The notes under the pieces are model-generated. The model was not told the DNA's origin. It was given only the letters and a program-made list of their open reading frames with translations, and ran no database searches. Of a stretch of DNA of 64,000 nucleotides, positions 1 through 11,750 are shown in pieces. The stretch's first letter is position 1; each line of letters starts with the position of its first letter. A program made the position numbers and the translations under genes. This stretch comes from Sapria himalayana (taxonomy: Eukaryota; Streptophyta; Magnoliopsida; Malpighiales; Rafflesiaceae), in the NCBI GenBank assembly GCA_029783825.1, contig JAREIK010001468.1, forward strand, positions 1,302,001 through 1,366,000, read 5' to 3'.

Positions 1-1690
1 GAAAGGCTTATAAAACCCTCAAAAAATATTACTCTTACATTAGTGATGATTTTCTTGGCTTCTAGTAATTAGCACTTGTATCTCTTTTGAGTACTAGTAT
101 ACTCAAGGAATGTGTATTTTATAGAATGAGTAATCATCTCGTCTCTATTTGGAGAAAGATGATAAACAAAATAAATATACATAAAAATCTTGTGTAATTA
201 TAAGCTATAAAAAAAAATTTTATCCTAGATATAAAATAGGATATGAAACTAGACTAGAGAGGACAAACACAATGATTTGATTAATTATGATTTTATAGGT
301 TAATATTAATTTTTCCAAAAAATATATAATAATACACTAGATCTCATAAGAATTTCAAAGTTAAATATGTTTAGTCGTGGTCACTATTGAGATGATTAAT
401 CAGTGTGAAAGTTTGTCATATGCATCTACTAAATTAAAACCATCTCAATTATTTGTTACTTCTTCATTTTAGTTATTGTATGATGTGCATGAGTGTCTAC
501 ACATGATATATAGTCAACCATTTTATGATCCAGCTTCTCAAAAAATAACTAAATTGATAAGAAATATATGGTTAAATATTATTATTTTTCAGTATTTTAA
601 TATTACAATCAAATTGTAATATTATCTTATCATAAATTTTTATAAGTATTTCATTATATTTATCGATTGTTATATTAGATATATATGATTATTTAAAGAT
701 AATAAAATATTTTAATTATATCATGTGTAATTATTTTATATGATTTTCAAATATTTGAACGAATTAAATAAAAAATATCTCTTCAAGTCCCTTTTGATGT
801 GCTAGATTTGAAGATCTAGTGTGCTTTCATAATTGGTATCTCTCAGTCAATGAAATTATTTCCTTGTTGTTTGACTCCAAATTAAGAGTATGTAATTAGC
901 ATGCCAATGATAATCAAATACCTAGAGATTTTATAATTTACATGTTTTACTTTACATGTGAGTTATCAACATGGGGGCTTCCCAAACCCTAATATATATT
1001 ATTATTTTTAGTTAATACATTGACTTTATTTTTCATGTAATTCTTCTAGGTTGATTAGTTAATATATATTATTTATAGAAAAATCTTAGAAAATATTAAT
1101 TATTTAATTATAATCAAATCAAATATAATGTATGTAATTTGTATAATTAGTTATTTTCTAAATTCTAATCTATAAGTTCATCATGATGCAACTTTTCATA
1201 TACTAATATATTGTGTGTGTTCATAGACATATACTGTTAATTAGGTATTTAGATTCGAGTTGGGTAAGAATACATTAAAAAATAGTATATGATGAGATTT
1301 TATAATTATCTTGAGACAATGTTCTCTCATAAAAAAAAGTAAAAAATATATAATTATTATCATATCTAGTATAGATGTAGCGTTCATAGTGATGCCGAAA
1401 AATATTTGTGAGATACTTTTGATGTTGTATCTATTCGAGAATATCATATGTATACTATCTTATCTTACTAATATTTATGCATTAGTTTTTTCTTGATGTT
1501 CTTTGATGGGAGCACTCAGCCCATGGTTGTACCAATTATTTTTGCTCATTATATAAGAGTATTGATTGTATGTCATTTATATATCAAGAATTATTTTTTT
1601 TTCATATTTTAATGGATAAAAATTAGAAATACACAAAATTATTATCTAAGGTATTAATAGATACTTCTTGTTCATTAGGTATTATATCTC
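1..1690. other. AT-rich sequence with no recognised feature (probable NAA25 intron)
   Basis: This stretch is very AT-rich with no convincing exon, transposon terminus or tandem array that I could see. Because NAA25 exons begin at 3694 and the gene must start further left, this is probably part of a long intron. Confidence 0.4.
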
Positions 1691-2520
1691 TTGTGACTTG
1701 TGTTTTCACTTCAAAATTTTTTTGTATTATTGATTCCGGAGGTAATAGTCATATCATGAATAATTATTTTTTTTTTAATTTTTTGAATATTATAATAACT
1801 AATGATAAATTATTTAAATTTATTAGTTATGATAACATCCAACTTATCACCTTTGTTGTTTCATATCTTCTTTTTCACTCAATTATGATGTTATTTTATA
1901 GGTTGGGAAAATATCAGAAAAAACTTTATTTATTACTTGTATATTTTTTGCTTATTCACTTATCTCTTGTCAATATGAAAAAAATATCTTCTACTCTAAA
2001 GAGACTTTAAAACTAGTATCTCAACCTTTATGAATGTTTTTTATTTCATTATGAAGATAAGTCCAAGTGAGAATGTAAATTATCTAAACGTGAGATTGGT
2101 TGCTGGGGGCTTGCTCTAGCATTTAGAGTCGATTATCATGATATCATTTCTCTGGTGGATAAGATGATCTTGATACAAATATTTATGCCACTGGTAGATG
2201 TAGCTTGTCACAGCTAGATAATATAGTAGTTAGATATGAAAAAGTATAGAGTATTCTTGTGATTTTCAAGTAGTACCAGGACAATCAAATCTAGTTTACA
2301 TATTGTGGAAGGCATGATATAATCTAAATTAATTTATGAGATTTTTAGTCATAATTTCTTCTTTAAATTTGTAAAGGTGTATTATGAATTGCTCTTTGTT
2401 TTATGAGAAGTAATCAGGTGGAAGAGTTATTTTGGTATAATATATGTGGATGATTTATTTTTTCATGAGAAATGATGAGTTGAGTATTATATCACTTTAA
2501 ATGGTACTTTTTGTTATAGT
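1690..2520 (+). mobile_element. Decayed Ty1/copia retrotransposon fragment (protease and reverse-transcriptase remnants)
   Basis: The short ORF at 1693-2010 contains CIIDSGGNSHI, resembling the copia aspartic-protease start (WIIDSGA-type, with Asp-Ser-Gly kept). At 2443-2454 the frame reads YVDD followed by LFF, the catalytic box of copia reverse transcriptase. Stops and frameshifts separate the two and most of integrase is missing, so this is a collapsed relic. It lies in the same direction as NAA25, probably inside its intron, and ends directly against the T-rich array starting near 2520. Confidence rests on two short motifs in the correct order. Confidence 0.6.
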
Positions 2521-3530
2521 TGTTTTTTATTATTATTTTTTTATTTATTATTTTTTTATCATGTTTTATTATTTTTTTATCATGTTTTATTATTTTTTAT
2601 TATTTTTTTATTATTTTTTTATTATTTTTTATCATGTTTTATTTTTTATTATTTTTTATTATTTTTTATTACTTTTTTATTACTTTTTTATTACTTTTTT
2701 ATTATTTTTTTATTATTTTTTATTATTTTTTATTATTTTTATTATTTTTTTATTATTTTTTTATCATGTTCTATTATTTTTTATTATTGTTTTATTATTA
2801 TTTTATTATTGTTTTATTATTATTTTATTATTGTTTTATTATTATTTTATTATTGTTTTATTATTGTTTTATTATTATTTTATTATTGTTTCATTATTAT
2901 TTCATTATTATTTCATTATTTTTCATTATTATTTCATTATTATTTCATTATTTTTCATTATTATTTCATTATTATTTCATTAGTATTTCATTATTATTTC
3001 ATTGTTATTTCATTGTTATTTCATTGTTATTTTATTGTTATTTTTTTTTATTTTATTGTTATTTTATTGTTATTTTATTGTTATTTTATTGTTATTTAAT
3101 TGTTATTTTATTGTTATTTATTGTTATTTTATTGTTATTTTATTGTTATTTTATTGTTATTTTATTGTTATTTTATTTTTATTTTATTGTTATTTTATTG
3201 TTATTTTATTGTTATTTTATTGTTATTTTATTGTTATTTTATTGTTATTTTATTGTTATTTTATTGTTATTTTATTGTTATTTTATTGTTATTTTATTGT
3301 TATTTTATTGTTATTTTATTTTTATTTTATTGTTATTTTATTTTTATTTATTTTTATTTTATTTTTATTTTATTGTTATTTTATTGTTATTTTATTTTTA
3401 TTTTTATTTTATTGTTATTTTATTGTTATTTTATTGTTATTTTATTGTTATTTTATTGTTATTTTATTGTTATTTTATTGTTATTTTATTGTTATTTTAT
3501 TGTTATTTTATTGTTATTTTATTGTTATTA
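2520..3530. repeat. 1-kb T-rich tandem array with changing repeat unit
   Basis: The array is built of TTA-containing units in zones: units near ATTTTTTATT at 2520-2760, TTATTATTG/TTATTATTTT units at about 2770-2890, ATTATTTC units at about 2890-3030, then a long block of TTGTTATTTTA units to 3530 with a few TTTTTATTTTA variants. It has no stops in several frames purely because of composition; the apparent ORFs are Phe/Leu/Ile/Tyr repeats and are not genes. Confidence 0.95.
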
Positions 3531-3693
3531 GTAGTGGATTAAATTTATTGATTAACATTGTCGTGCCTCATTGCTCATACAATATTATTATTTGTAACTA
3601 TAATATTGAGAGCTGGTTTTTGAAAAAGTAAAGAATATTATTATAATTAATTTTTTCTTTGTTGCTTCTAATGAATATATTGTTCTCTTCCAG

Positions 3694-4918
3694 GCCCATT
3701 TGAAGAAATCTCTTATTGTCCCAAGAAGGACATGGTGAGGCCCATATCTTTAGTTTTCATTGTTAAATTTTTTTTTTTTTTTTTTTTGTGTTATTTGCTT
3801 CGCCTTGTTTATTTTGTTTTTTCATTTTTTTTCCATCTGTTCTTGCACGACAAACTCGAAGACCAGAGAGAGAGAGGAGTGTGTGCAGAGATATATAGAG
3901 AGGAAATCTCTGTTACCTCGCGTCATCTTTTTGGCGATTCAGAGTTCATCTGCATCCCTCAAGGAAAATGATGCTGATGGTTCTTCGCATGAATTTAAGC
4001 TCCTGCTTGATCGCACTGCAAGTATGTTAGGATATTCTTTAATGGATGCCATAGAGATGATCATGGGAGTTTCTAGTGGAATCAGAGCTCCTCAGGTAGC
4101 GTATCGATTTCAATCTCGCATCTGTCATATAATTTTTATGCTTCATATCAATCATATGGCATGATGGTGATGATGATGATGGTGTGCATCTGTTTAGAAT
4201 CGATAATTGGATTTTGGTTCAGGCTTTTGGGTCTGATGTGATTGATTGGATCAGCCTTTCCGTCTTCTTGAACGCATGGAATCTTTCTTCCCACGAGGTG
4301 GCAGAGCCCGAAGGGACTGTTTGGCAAATGGTGATCAGCTTGCTGAAGAAGTTCATCTCCGAAAAGATAAGATGTTCAGAAGATCCTGTATTTCCATGGC
4401 GGCCCCATCTTCCAGCTCTGGTCCAATTGGTCACCGAGCCATTTGCATGGCACACATTGGTGATCCAAGCATGTCTCCGCTCATGTTCTGCATCAGGACG
4501 AAAGAAGAAGAAAGGCACGCCCACAGATCATTCTTCTATTTCGCTTGCCAATCACGTGAGAGATTCAGTTTGTTCATTGTGTGATCTTCTGGAAGAGGTC
4601 GTAGAATGGATTACGGGAGAGATTAGCAGAGATAAGAATGAGAAAGTAGAAACTACCCTATCAGTCCTCCAGACGAGTGAATGCGACGTGGGAGCAGAAC
4701 CTGGCAGAGTCTTACAGATCATAGACAGCTTTAAGTTGGAAGCGGATGAAGAAGAGCTAGGAGACAGGATTTCAGCTGCATTAGAGAGTTGGAGTCCTGT
4801 TGGTGTTGCAGACAGAATCGTGGCATCTGATACCTTCTTGTTATCACAGTTTCTTCAGATCTGCAACGCAAAGATGACTTGCTTGCAGGGGTTAAAACAC
4901 CAGGTTGCTCACCTATGA
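3694..4918 (+). CDS. NAA25: NatB N-terminal acetyltransferase auxiliary subunit NAA25, C-terminal exons (partial)
   Basis: NAA25 (MDM20/TCU2 in other species) is the non-catalytic TPR-type subunit that anchors the NAA20 catalytic subunit of NatB to the ribosome. NatB acetylates nascent chains starting Met-Asp, Met-Glu, Met-Asn or Met-Gln. Three exons are read: 3694-3734 (PFEEISY after a strong pyrimidine-rich acceptor), 3889-4095 (from RYIERKSLLPR to the motif GIRAPQ) and 4223-4918 (from AFGSDVIDWISL to the stop at 4916-4918). The last two exons join in phase 0 across a 127-bp GT-AG intron. The block DWISLSVFLNAWNLSSHE, the block LVQLVTEPFAWHTLVIQ and the lysine run GRKKKKG match my memory of plant NAA25 C-termini. 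The first 41-nt exon is less certain than the others. The rest of the gene must lie left of the window. The gene is convergent with SWC6, whose stop is 251 bp away. Confidence 0.85.
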
Positions 4919-5169
4919 AATCGACTAGATCTCCATGAATTCACCTACAGACGAACATGCGATTTTTCCTTGGTGGCATTGTTCATGCAGCAACAACACC
5001 ACTTTATTGTAAGAGATTGTTTAGGTCATGTTCTATCCAGCATAAGAAGAGCATAAAATCCGCCATTAAAATAAACATTCCTCGCTCCAAGCCACTGTGC
5101 ATGAAATCTGACACTCTGTGGATGAGAGAGTTGTCGTGGTTAGATGCAGGCTGCGGCAGAGGTTGGAGA

Positions 5170-6186
5170 TCATGAGACGAACTTGAGACAGCGGGTGTCA
5201 TCGTGTATCTTCTGGCAGCGAACAGAACAGAAGCGCATCCCGCACCTGACGCAAGTATAGTTGGAAGCAAAGCCGCAGACGGTACAGAAATGCCTGCGGC
5301 AGGAGGAGCTTGGAGGCCCGACTGCTGCCCTCGGATAAGAAGGAACATTTGGAGGCAGCGCTTCTAGGTTTGCCTGTTGTCTCGGGAGAGAAATATTATG
5401 AGATGATTGTTCCTAGGGGAACGATATTCAAATAGCAATCTAGTTTGTTACCTCGCGTAAGAGCTCGAGGAAGTTTCTTGGAGTTTTCCTGGATATTTCC
5501 AGTGCCTTTGCTTGCCTGGTTCTGCGTTTTGTGCACTTAGATTGCTTCTTTTGAACATATTCTGCACGATCAAGGAAGAAGATAGTTTCATTGTCGAAGA
5601 AGATCACCACGCGGAGGAAACATCCATCCATCCATCCGCAGGGAGCTTCGAATCGATGGCTAGGTTTCGCATATTCATGTCGCTCACCTTCATCTACCTT
5701 AGCAACTAAGAATAATTGAGATCGAAAATACATCAGACGAGTGATAATGGCCTGGTACCTTCTTCTTCGTCGAGATAAGCCTCGTCGTCGTCATTGATGA
5801 TGGCCGTTTCTACTCCGGCGTTGTCATTTTCTAGTGCTTCTAGCCGAGCTAGGACCGCCTGGAGATAAGAATTTGGACGACGTCAACTCCATTTATTTTC
5901 TTCTCCGCGCATCTAGATCTAAAGAGAATGCAGCACTTTCAACAAATCGTCATGGCGATCAGGCGAGCTCGTGCGGTTCGACATCTATATGGAGATCTAG
6001 ATGCGAATTTTGCGAGAATCATGACGGAACGACAGTTCTGAAAGAAGTGAGTTTCATAGAAGATGGAGCAGCGGGACGCACCTGAGTTCGGTGATTGCTG
6101 CTGGAAAGAGCGGCGACCATTTTAGGAGCCATCCTACGCGTCCGGCTCGACATTCGGCGAGATGCGGCGGAAGCATCATCTTCCAT
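5170..6186 (-). CDS. SWC6: SWR1 chromatin-remodelling complex subunit 6 (HIT zinc finger), complete, 4 exons
   Basis: This is the plant SWC6/SEF protein (ZNHIT1/Vps71 family), a nuclear subunit of SWR1, which exchanges H2A for H2A.Z and in Arabidopsis restrains flowering through FLC. Exons on the minus strand are 6186-6082, 5858-5759, 5561-5452 and 5373-5170. All junctions are GT-AG, phases agree, and the total is 519 nt or 172 residues, against about 171 in Arabidopsis. The N-terminus has SSRTRR and the motif ALSSSNHRTQ. The centre has ARLEALENDN, an acidic stretch, then QKKQ and KRRTRQAKALE. The C-terminus is a HIT zinc finger of about 35 residues: CxxC, then YTCVRCGMRFCS, then RCQKIHDDTRCLKF. 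All the expected Cys and His ligands are present. The start is the first Met of the first exon. Nothing looks broken. Confidence 0.95.
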
Positions 6187-7618
6187 GGCTGCCAATTCAA
6201 GTGGTTGATGCTATGAGAGCTCGATCCTAGAAAGAGAGAGCAGCGGAGACCGCCGGTGAGCTGATCCAGGACTGAATCATCGAGCCCGTCCAGGTATTTT
6301 AATTTTATCCTTTATATATATTTATTTTAATTTCTTTTGTGTTTAACCTTTCCCGACCCGGGTGAGTACTTTACCAGCCAATTAGATTAAATAAATATTT
6401 ATTTATTTCTTAAGAATTTATTTTAATTTTTTTCTAAATTGAGGCTGTCCTGACCCTAGAGGGTATAATTGCACATTGTATGCCACCACGACCTCCATGA
6501 CAATTCCAATGGAAATCAAAATGGAAGTATATGATACTTTATTAAGATGAAATTAACTTTTTTTTGTGATGAAACACACGCACACACAATGCAAAATAAA
6601 TTTTAAATGATGAGATTAAAAATGTTTATTAAAATCTAAATGTGAAAATTAAGAATATATATAGGAAAATAAAGATAAATGATATTTCAAAAATGTGTTA
6701 TAAAAAATAATAATTATTAAAATAAATAAAAATAATATTGTTTTTTGACTTAGAAACCCCCAAAAAAAAAGATTAATAATGAAAAAAAGATTTGATTGAA
6801 TTTTCAAAAATAAATTCTTTCATTTTTTTTAATTCAAAAAAAATCTTTTTTTATATAAATACCCTTCGTGTTTTTAATTATTTACATAATTATTTAATTC
6901 TTTACCTATCACTAAACCTAGGAAAATTGTTTGAGGGGATAACGCATGAGAGGTTAAATTTGTAATTTTGATATAATTTTTTCTGTTTTTATACTTTAAC
7001 CAAAAAATTATATATATATAATACTAAAAAAGTTTTTATAATATAATCAAATTAATCTCACATTATAATCTTCTCTAATCTAAATATTCTTTTAATTATT
7101 AAAAAATAAAGGATTAATTATATTTATATATATATATATATAAGAATCAATTGAAATTCCAAAAATAAATTCCTTCCTTTTTTTTCTTCAAAATTAATCT
7201 TTTTTTTTATTTATATAATTATATACATTTATAATCCTTTCATATTTTTAATTATTTTAAATGAAAATATTGATTTTACAATATATATATATATATATAT
7301 ATATAAACATACATTTATAATGTAATTTTATATAAGATTAAAAAATATTTGTATAATATAATCAAATTTATTCACATTTTATCCTTTTTTATTATGTAAC
7401 TAAAAAATGACGGATTAAACTCTCAATATATTAATCTATCGGATACATTCACTGACCAAGTGACAAAAATAAATATGACAATTTAAAATTTAAAAAAAAA
7501 TATTCCTAGCCATTAATATGAATATAATCTAATCCAACAAATAGAAATTAAATAACCCCTCCACTAAATAAATTTAAAAAAAAAAACAATGAAAGAATTT
7601 GTTGTTGTACGACCGCGG
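6187..7618. other. AT-rich spacer holding the SWC6 upstream region
   Basis: About 1.4 kb lies between the SWC6 start codon and the CHX stop codon; both genes are on the minus strand. The first 120 bp upstream of SWC6 are GC-moderate and are the likely leader and core promoter. The remainder is AT-rich with short (TA)n runs near 7125-7142 and 7285-7304. I see no coding sequence or recognisable transposon. Confidence 0.5.
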
Positions 7619-8799
7619 TCACCCTCTCAGAATTTGTTGTTGTACGACCAGAATAGCGACGGGACGATCAAAAACAATGGAGGAGACGTGATCAGCCAGC
7701 ACACCCAATTCGGGATGTTCGTTCCAATTGGACAGTCCTTCGAGGAGCACCGGATTGATGCCCTGTCTTCTTCCCATGATCCAGAGATCGCAGGAACTGC
7801 TCTCGTTCAAGGTTCTAATCGTTGCCAGCGTTTCTTCTCCGCTGCTGGAGATCACCTGCCTGTAAATCAGACGCGCGTTCATTTCGTTCCGCCCCAGGAA
7901 CCAAGCCACCATGCCATCGTCGAGCTTCCTCTCTGCGCCATCTTCCGCGTCGTGACCCAGAGGAAGGAATCGAATCACAGTGACGGATGTGTTGGGATTC
8001 ATCAACGTTCTGTCTCCGTACGCAAGTGCCTCTCGTGCGTCTGCTCCTCCCAGAAACAGCAAAATGAAAAAGTTGCGCAGTTGGGCCTGGCTGGGTGGGT
8101 GGGCAAGAAGAGCAGGGTTCTGTGACTCCCCCTGGTGGATGAGAATGCCAATGGAGCATGGCGCATGGTCAAGAACATGAGCCACCACCAGCGGCGGCTG
8201 CCGGAGCTGCTGGCTAGACATGGTTAGGTTGTCGAGCCATTCCTTGTTGAAAGGCAGGACGATGAGAATCGCTTCCTTCACCATGGCTAGCTCGCAGATA
8301 TCTTGGTACATTGTCCTCTCCGGGACTATGGCCGTGAAGCAGCAGAGCTCTATGGCCTCCTCTCTGGCTTCTTGGTAGAGATGCAACGCATGGAGCACCG
8401 AATAGTGGGCCATGTACTGCGAGGGCATTTCCTGTTTATCGTGGTCCACAAAGAGTGGGGCGGCGCGCCCAGCCAGCTCGATCAGGTGGAGAGCAAACAC
8501 CAATAACGGGCTCTTGGGAGTTGCGTAGGAGAATTCTAGCAGCCTGGCAATGGCAGCCACACTATCTTCATCGTTGACACACACGACTAGCTTTAGTTCT
8601 GTGCCTGGTGGACTGTGCTGAATGGTTCTCCTCTTGCTCACCATGTATGGCCTGGATGGATCATACAGCATGCTGACTATCGGCGAAGCAATTGCAGTCA
8701 TGGCCGTCGATAACAGCACCATCATCGTGAAAGACTGCAGCTGTATGAACTGCCAAATTCACAGCAAAAATCACAGATCCCACCATCAACACGCACGCA

Positions 8800-8889
<90 letters not shown>

Positions 8890-10482
8890 GAGGAAGATCT
8901 AGTGAGAGATGATAATAGGAAAGAGCATACCGATTTCTCCATCCAGTGCAAGAGTAAGACGTATTCAAGTTGACCTCGCAAGTTCATAATAAAGCTAAAA
9001 GCTATGCTGTCTTTTAATGGCGTTCCCGCCATGAGAGAGGCTAGAAGGGTTGCAATAATCTTGCTGGAGTAGCCTACCAGGGCCAAGGAAAAAAGGGGTG
9101 CCAAGGAAGACCATGGAGCATTGATCATGGCGGAGATATCAACAAACATTCCAACGAATAGATAAGCAAAGGGCATGAAAACTTCCATAATGATCATCTC
9201 GCTCGTCTCCACGATGGTGGAACCTAGGGGTGGGCCGTCGGGAATGATCAGTCCGAGCCACAGTGATCCGTTAGCGATGCCCATTCCAAACATGTCAGAG
9301 AGAAAACCCATCACAAGAACCCCCATTAAAATGAAAGTGACGTAAACTTGCTGGACGGGTTTTCCCTCTGGTGTTTTTCTCACGATCCACTTCATCACCC
9401 TCCTGAGGGTCGTGAGAATGAAGCCCATGAAAACCACCACAGAGATCATGTACCACGAAGCTGCCCTGCTGCTGACCTCAGCCTGTTTCATCGCCTCGAA
9501 AGAAATGATGAAGACGATCCCAACGATATCAATTATAATTGAAGTGGACAGAGCAAGCCTTCCAAGTTCAGAACTAAGAAGGTTGAGTTCTTGGAGAATG
9601 GGATAGAGCACAAAAAAACCTGTTATCGCCATTGATGCGGCGACAGCTCCGATCGAAGATAACTTGGAAAGTTCTTCATCCATTGATGGCCGAATTAGAG
9701 ACGCAACGAGGCACACAGTCACCAGAGGAACGAACAAACCAGACAGGGCAAGGAACCAATGCTTTCTTTGAGATCTTCTGATGAGGGACACGTCCATCTT
9801 AACTCCGATGACGAAGAGGAAGAACATGAAACCCATGAGCCCGATGTTTTTTACCATGAACATGACATTCTCTGGGACGAACACTCGCAGAATCTTCGTG
9901 CGCCCTAGAACAGATGGGCCGACTATGATACCACCCTACAAAAGCATCAGAAAGTTAGCAGAGCAGTGGAAAGCGTGGCGGTAGACAAATGAATTAGCAC
10001 TCCTATCAATCCATTTCGCATCACTGGAGATTCGAAGAGTTCGCTGCCGACTAGAGTGGCGACGCCTTCCATCGCCCGTCGCTGATCCTTAATTTTGAAT
10101 CATGTGCACCAGTTTTAGAAATTTCTAAAAGAAGCACGGGCTTCGAAAACGAGACCAGTCGACGAGCCTGCGCTCCGAGGGGCACCAGTTTTCAGAATCA
10201 TGAGCCAACGAAAAACGGAAAGAAGCTTACGATCATTTCGGAAACAACGCGCGGTTGCCTGAGAGGCCTGAGGAGGAACCGGATTGCTTTTGTGATCAAA
10301 ATGACCAAAATTCCCTCCAGGAGCAAGATCTTGAAGGGGAAGTCCGAGGGGATCTCCGAGAGGGGGACGATTGTCGAGAAACTGCTGCATTCTGCATGAA
10401 CTGTTGGAAATGGAAGAAATAGTGACTCGTTGAGAGCGCGCGAAACACCATTTAAGCTCTGGATCGATCGAATTCTGACCAT
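7619..10482 (-). CDS. CHX: Cation/H+ exchanger of the CHX family (CPA2), complete, 3 exons
   Basis: Plant CHX proteins are monovalent-cation/H+ antiporters of endomembranes or plasma membrane, acting in K+ and pH homeostasis. Exons on the minus strand are 10482-10231 (84 codons), 9935-8931 (335 codons) and 8740-7619 (373 codons plus stop). All junctions are phase 0 and the protein is 792 residues, normal for the family. Exon 1 ends RPLRQPRVVSEMI and exon 2 begins GGIIVGPSVLGR, a hallmark CHX block. About a dozen hydrophobic segments follow, with the CPA2 aspartate retained in IIIDIVGI near residue 220. Exon 3 encodes the soluble C-terminal half, including LKLVVCVND and the late motif CDLWIMGRRQG. 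The Met at 10482 is the only convincing start in the open frame. The exact CHX clade is not resolved. The second intron (8930-8741) is nearly half microsatellite. Confidence 0.93.
8802..8892. repeat. Compound (TA)n-(GA)n microsatellite inside the second CHX intron
   Basis: About 26 TA units run directly into about 19 GA units. In the sense direction of CHX the order is CT then TA, midway between donor 8930 and acceptor 8741 of a 190-bp intron. Reading through the intron stays open for a while, giving Ser-Leu and Tyr-Ile repeats, but shifts frame because 190 is not a multiple of three. Confidence 0.95.
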
Positions 10483-11750
10483 TGTAGCAGACCAACGCTT
10501 GAAATCGCGGACCGAGCGAAACCAGAAAGCGAAAACAGGACATGGATGTTTAGGGTTGAGCGGGCGATTGATGAAGGAAGAGAGACGACGGCCATGGATT
10601 GTGGATGCGCGACGAATCGGGATTATTGAGTGGAAGAAAGGCCGAGGTCTCTTCTATCTTTCAGCTTCCGCTTCCTTTTTCTCCTCCGGCTCCAAACATC
10701 AAATCTCCACCACATTCTCTGATTCATCGGTGACCAGAGGATGAGAAAGTTCAGATTAGATGAATCAAATCGGAGCCCTGTCAACTGAGCATCCAAACCT
10801 AAGTCCCACATTGACGTTGCCCTATATTTCTTAAATACTAAGATTATTAATTTGAAAAAAAAAACACAAAATAATAATAAAAAAAGACCGTAATTTTTCA
10901 AAATTAAATAAAAATTCATAAATTATTAATATTTGGCTTCATCAAACATATAAAACTAATTTTACCCCTCTCTTTTTAAAAAATTTAAAACGATAATTTT
11001 TGAACTCCAATACTAATTTTCAATTCAAATATTAGTTTCCCAATAAAATGAAAACTACTTTTGCAAACAAAAATCAGTTTTCAAAAACATAAAAAATTAA
11101 TTTTCTTTTTTTTTAAATCAAAACCAATATATATTTATTTATTTATTGATGTACATAGTCTTATATAGCATGTATAAATATATAAGACTATATATATGTA
11201 TAAACCTTTATATATATACTATATTGGTTTGTGTGTAAAAATAAATATATATGAATAACCATGTATGTTATATATACGTATAAATGTATATAAATAAACA
11301 TATATGTTATTTTATGTATGTGTCTGTATATACACACCTATATATAAACCAATAAAGTATACTATACTTATATATAGGTGTATGCACATATATACTTATA
11401 TATATATACCATACCGACATGTGTGTGTGTGTGTTTTTGATTTTGAAAAATAGAAAATAGTTTTTGTTTTTTCAAAAACCAATTTTCATAAGCCAAGAAG
11501 ATTTTCATTTTATTTGAGAACTTCATTGATGATCTACTATGATAGATAATTATTTTGAGATTCAGATGTAACTTATGTGAGCGAATTATTCTGAGTTGAA
11601 GCTGAGTTTGATAGCTATGATCCAACAAAATTAGTATAGTGGAAAAATTTTGGATGATCCAAATAGCCACCTTACAATTTTTTTTTAATATCTATGCAAC
11701 ATGATAAATATGCACAAAGTTAATTTAGATATTATAAGGTTACAGATTTT
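10483..11750. other. CHX upstream region and AT-rich spacer
   Basis: The 300 bp next to the CHX start are GC-moderate and are the likely leader and promoter. On the minus strand they include a telo-box-like AACCCTAAAC at about 10546-10556. Beyond about 10800 the sequence becomes AT-rich, with irregular TATA/TGTATA repeats at 11140-11420. No gene is seen. Confidence 0.4.

Noticed and set aside
2501..3631. Long overlapping ORFs of Phe/Leu/Ile/Tyr, up to 340 codons
   Set aside because: They lie wholly in the T-rich tandem array, are open in several frames at once and have no non-repeat sequence.
4219..4584. Alternative ORFs overlapping NAA25
   Set aside because: Shadow frames of the NAA25 last exon, which has clear family similarity.
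9951..10074. 43-codon minus-strand ORF within the first CHX intron as an alternative first exon
   Set aside because: It ends in a stop before the acceptor, and exon 1 joins exon 2 directly to give the conserved EMI-GGIIVGPS block.
10115..10543. 142-codon minus-strand ORF at the CHX 5' end
   Set aside because: Overlaps CHX exon 1 in another frame and reads across the donor at 10230; the CHX frame has the family motif.
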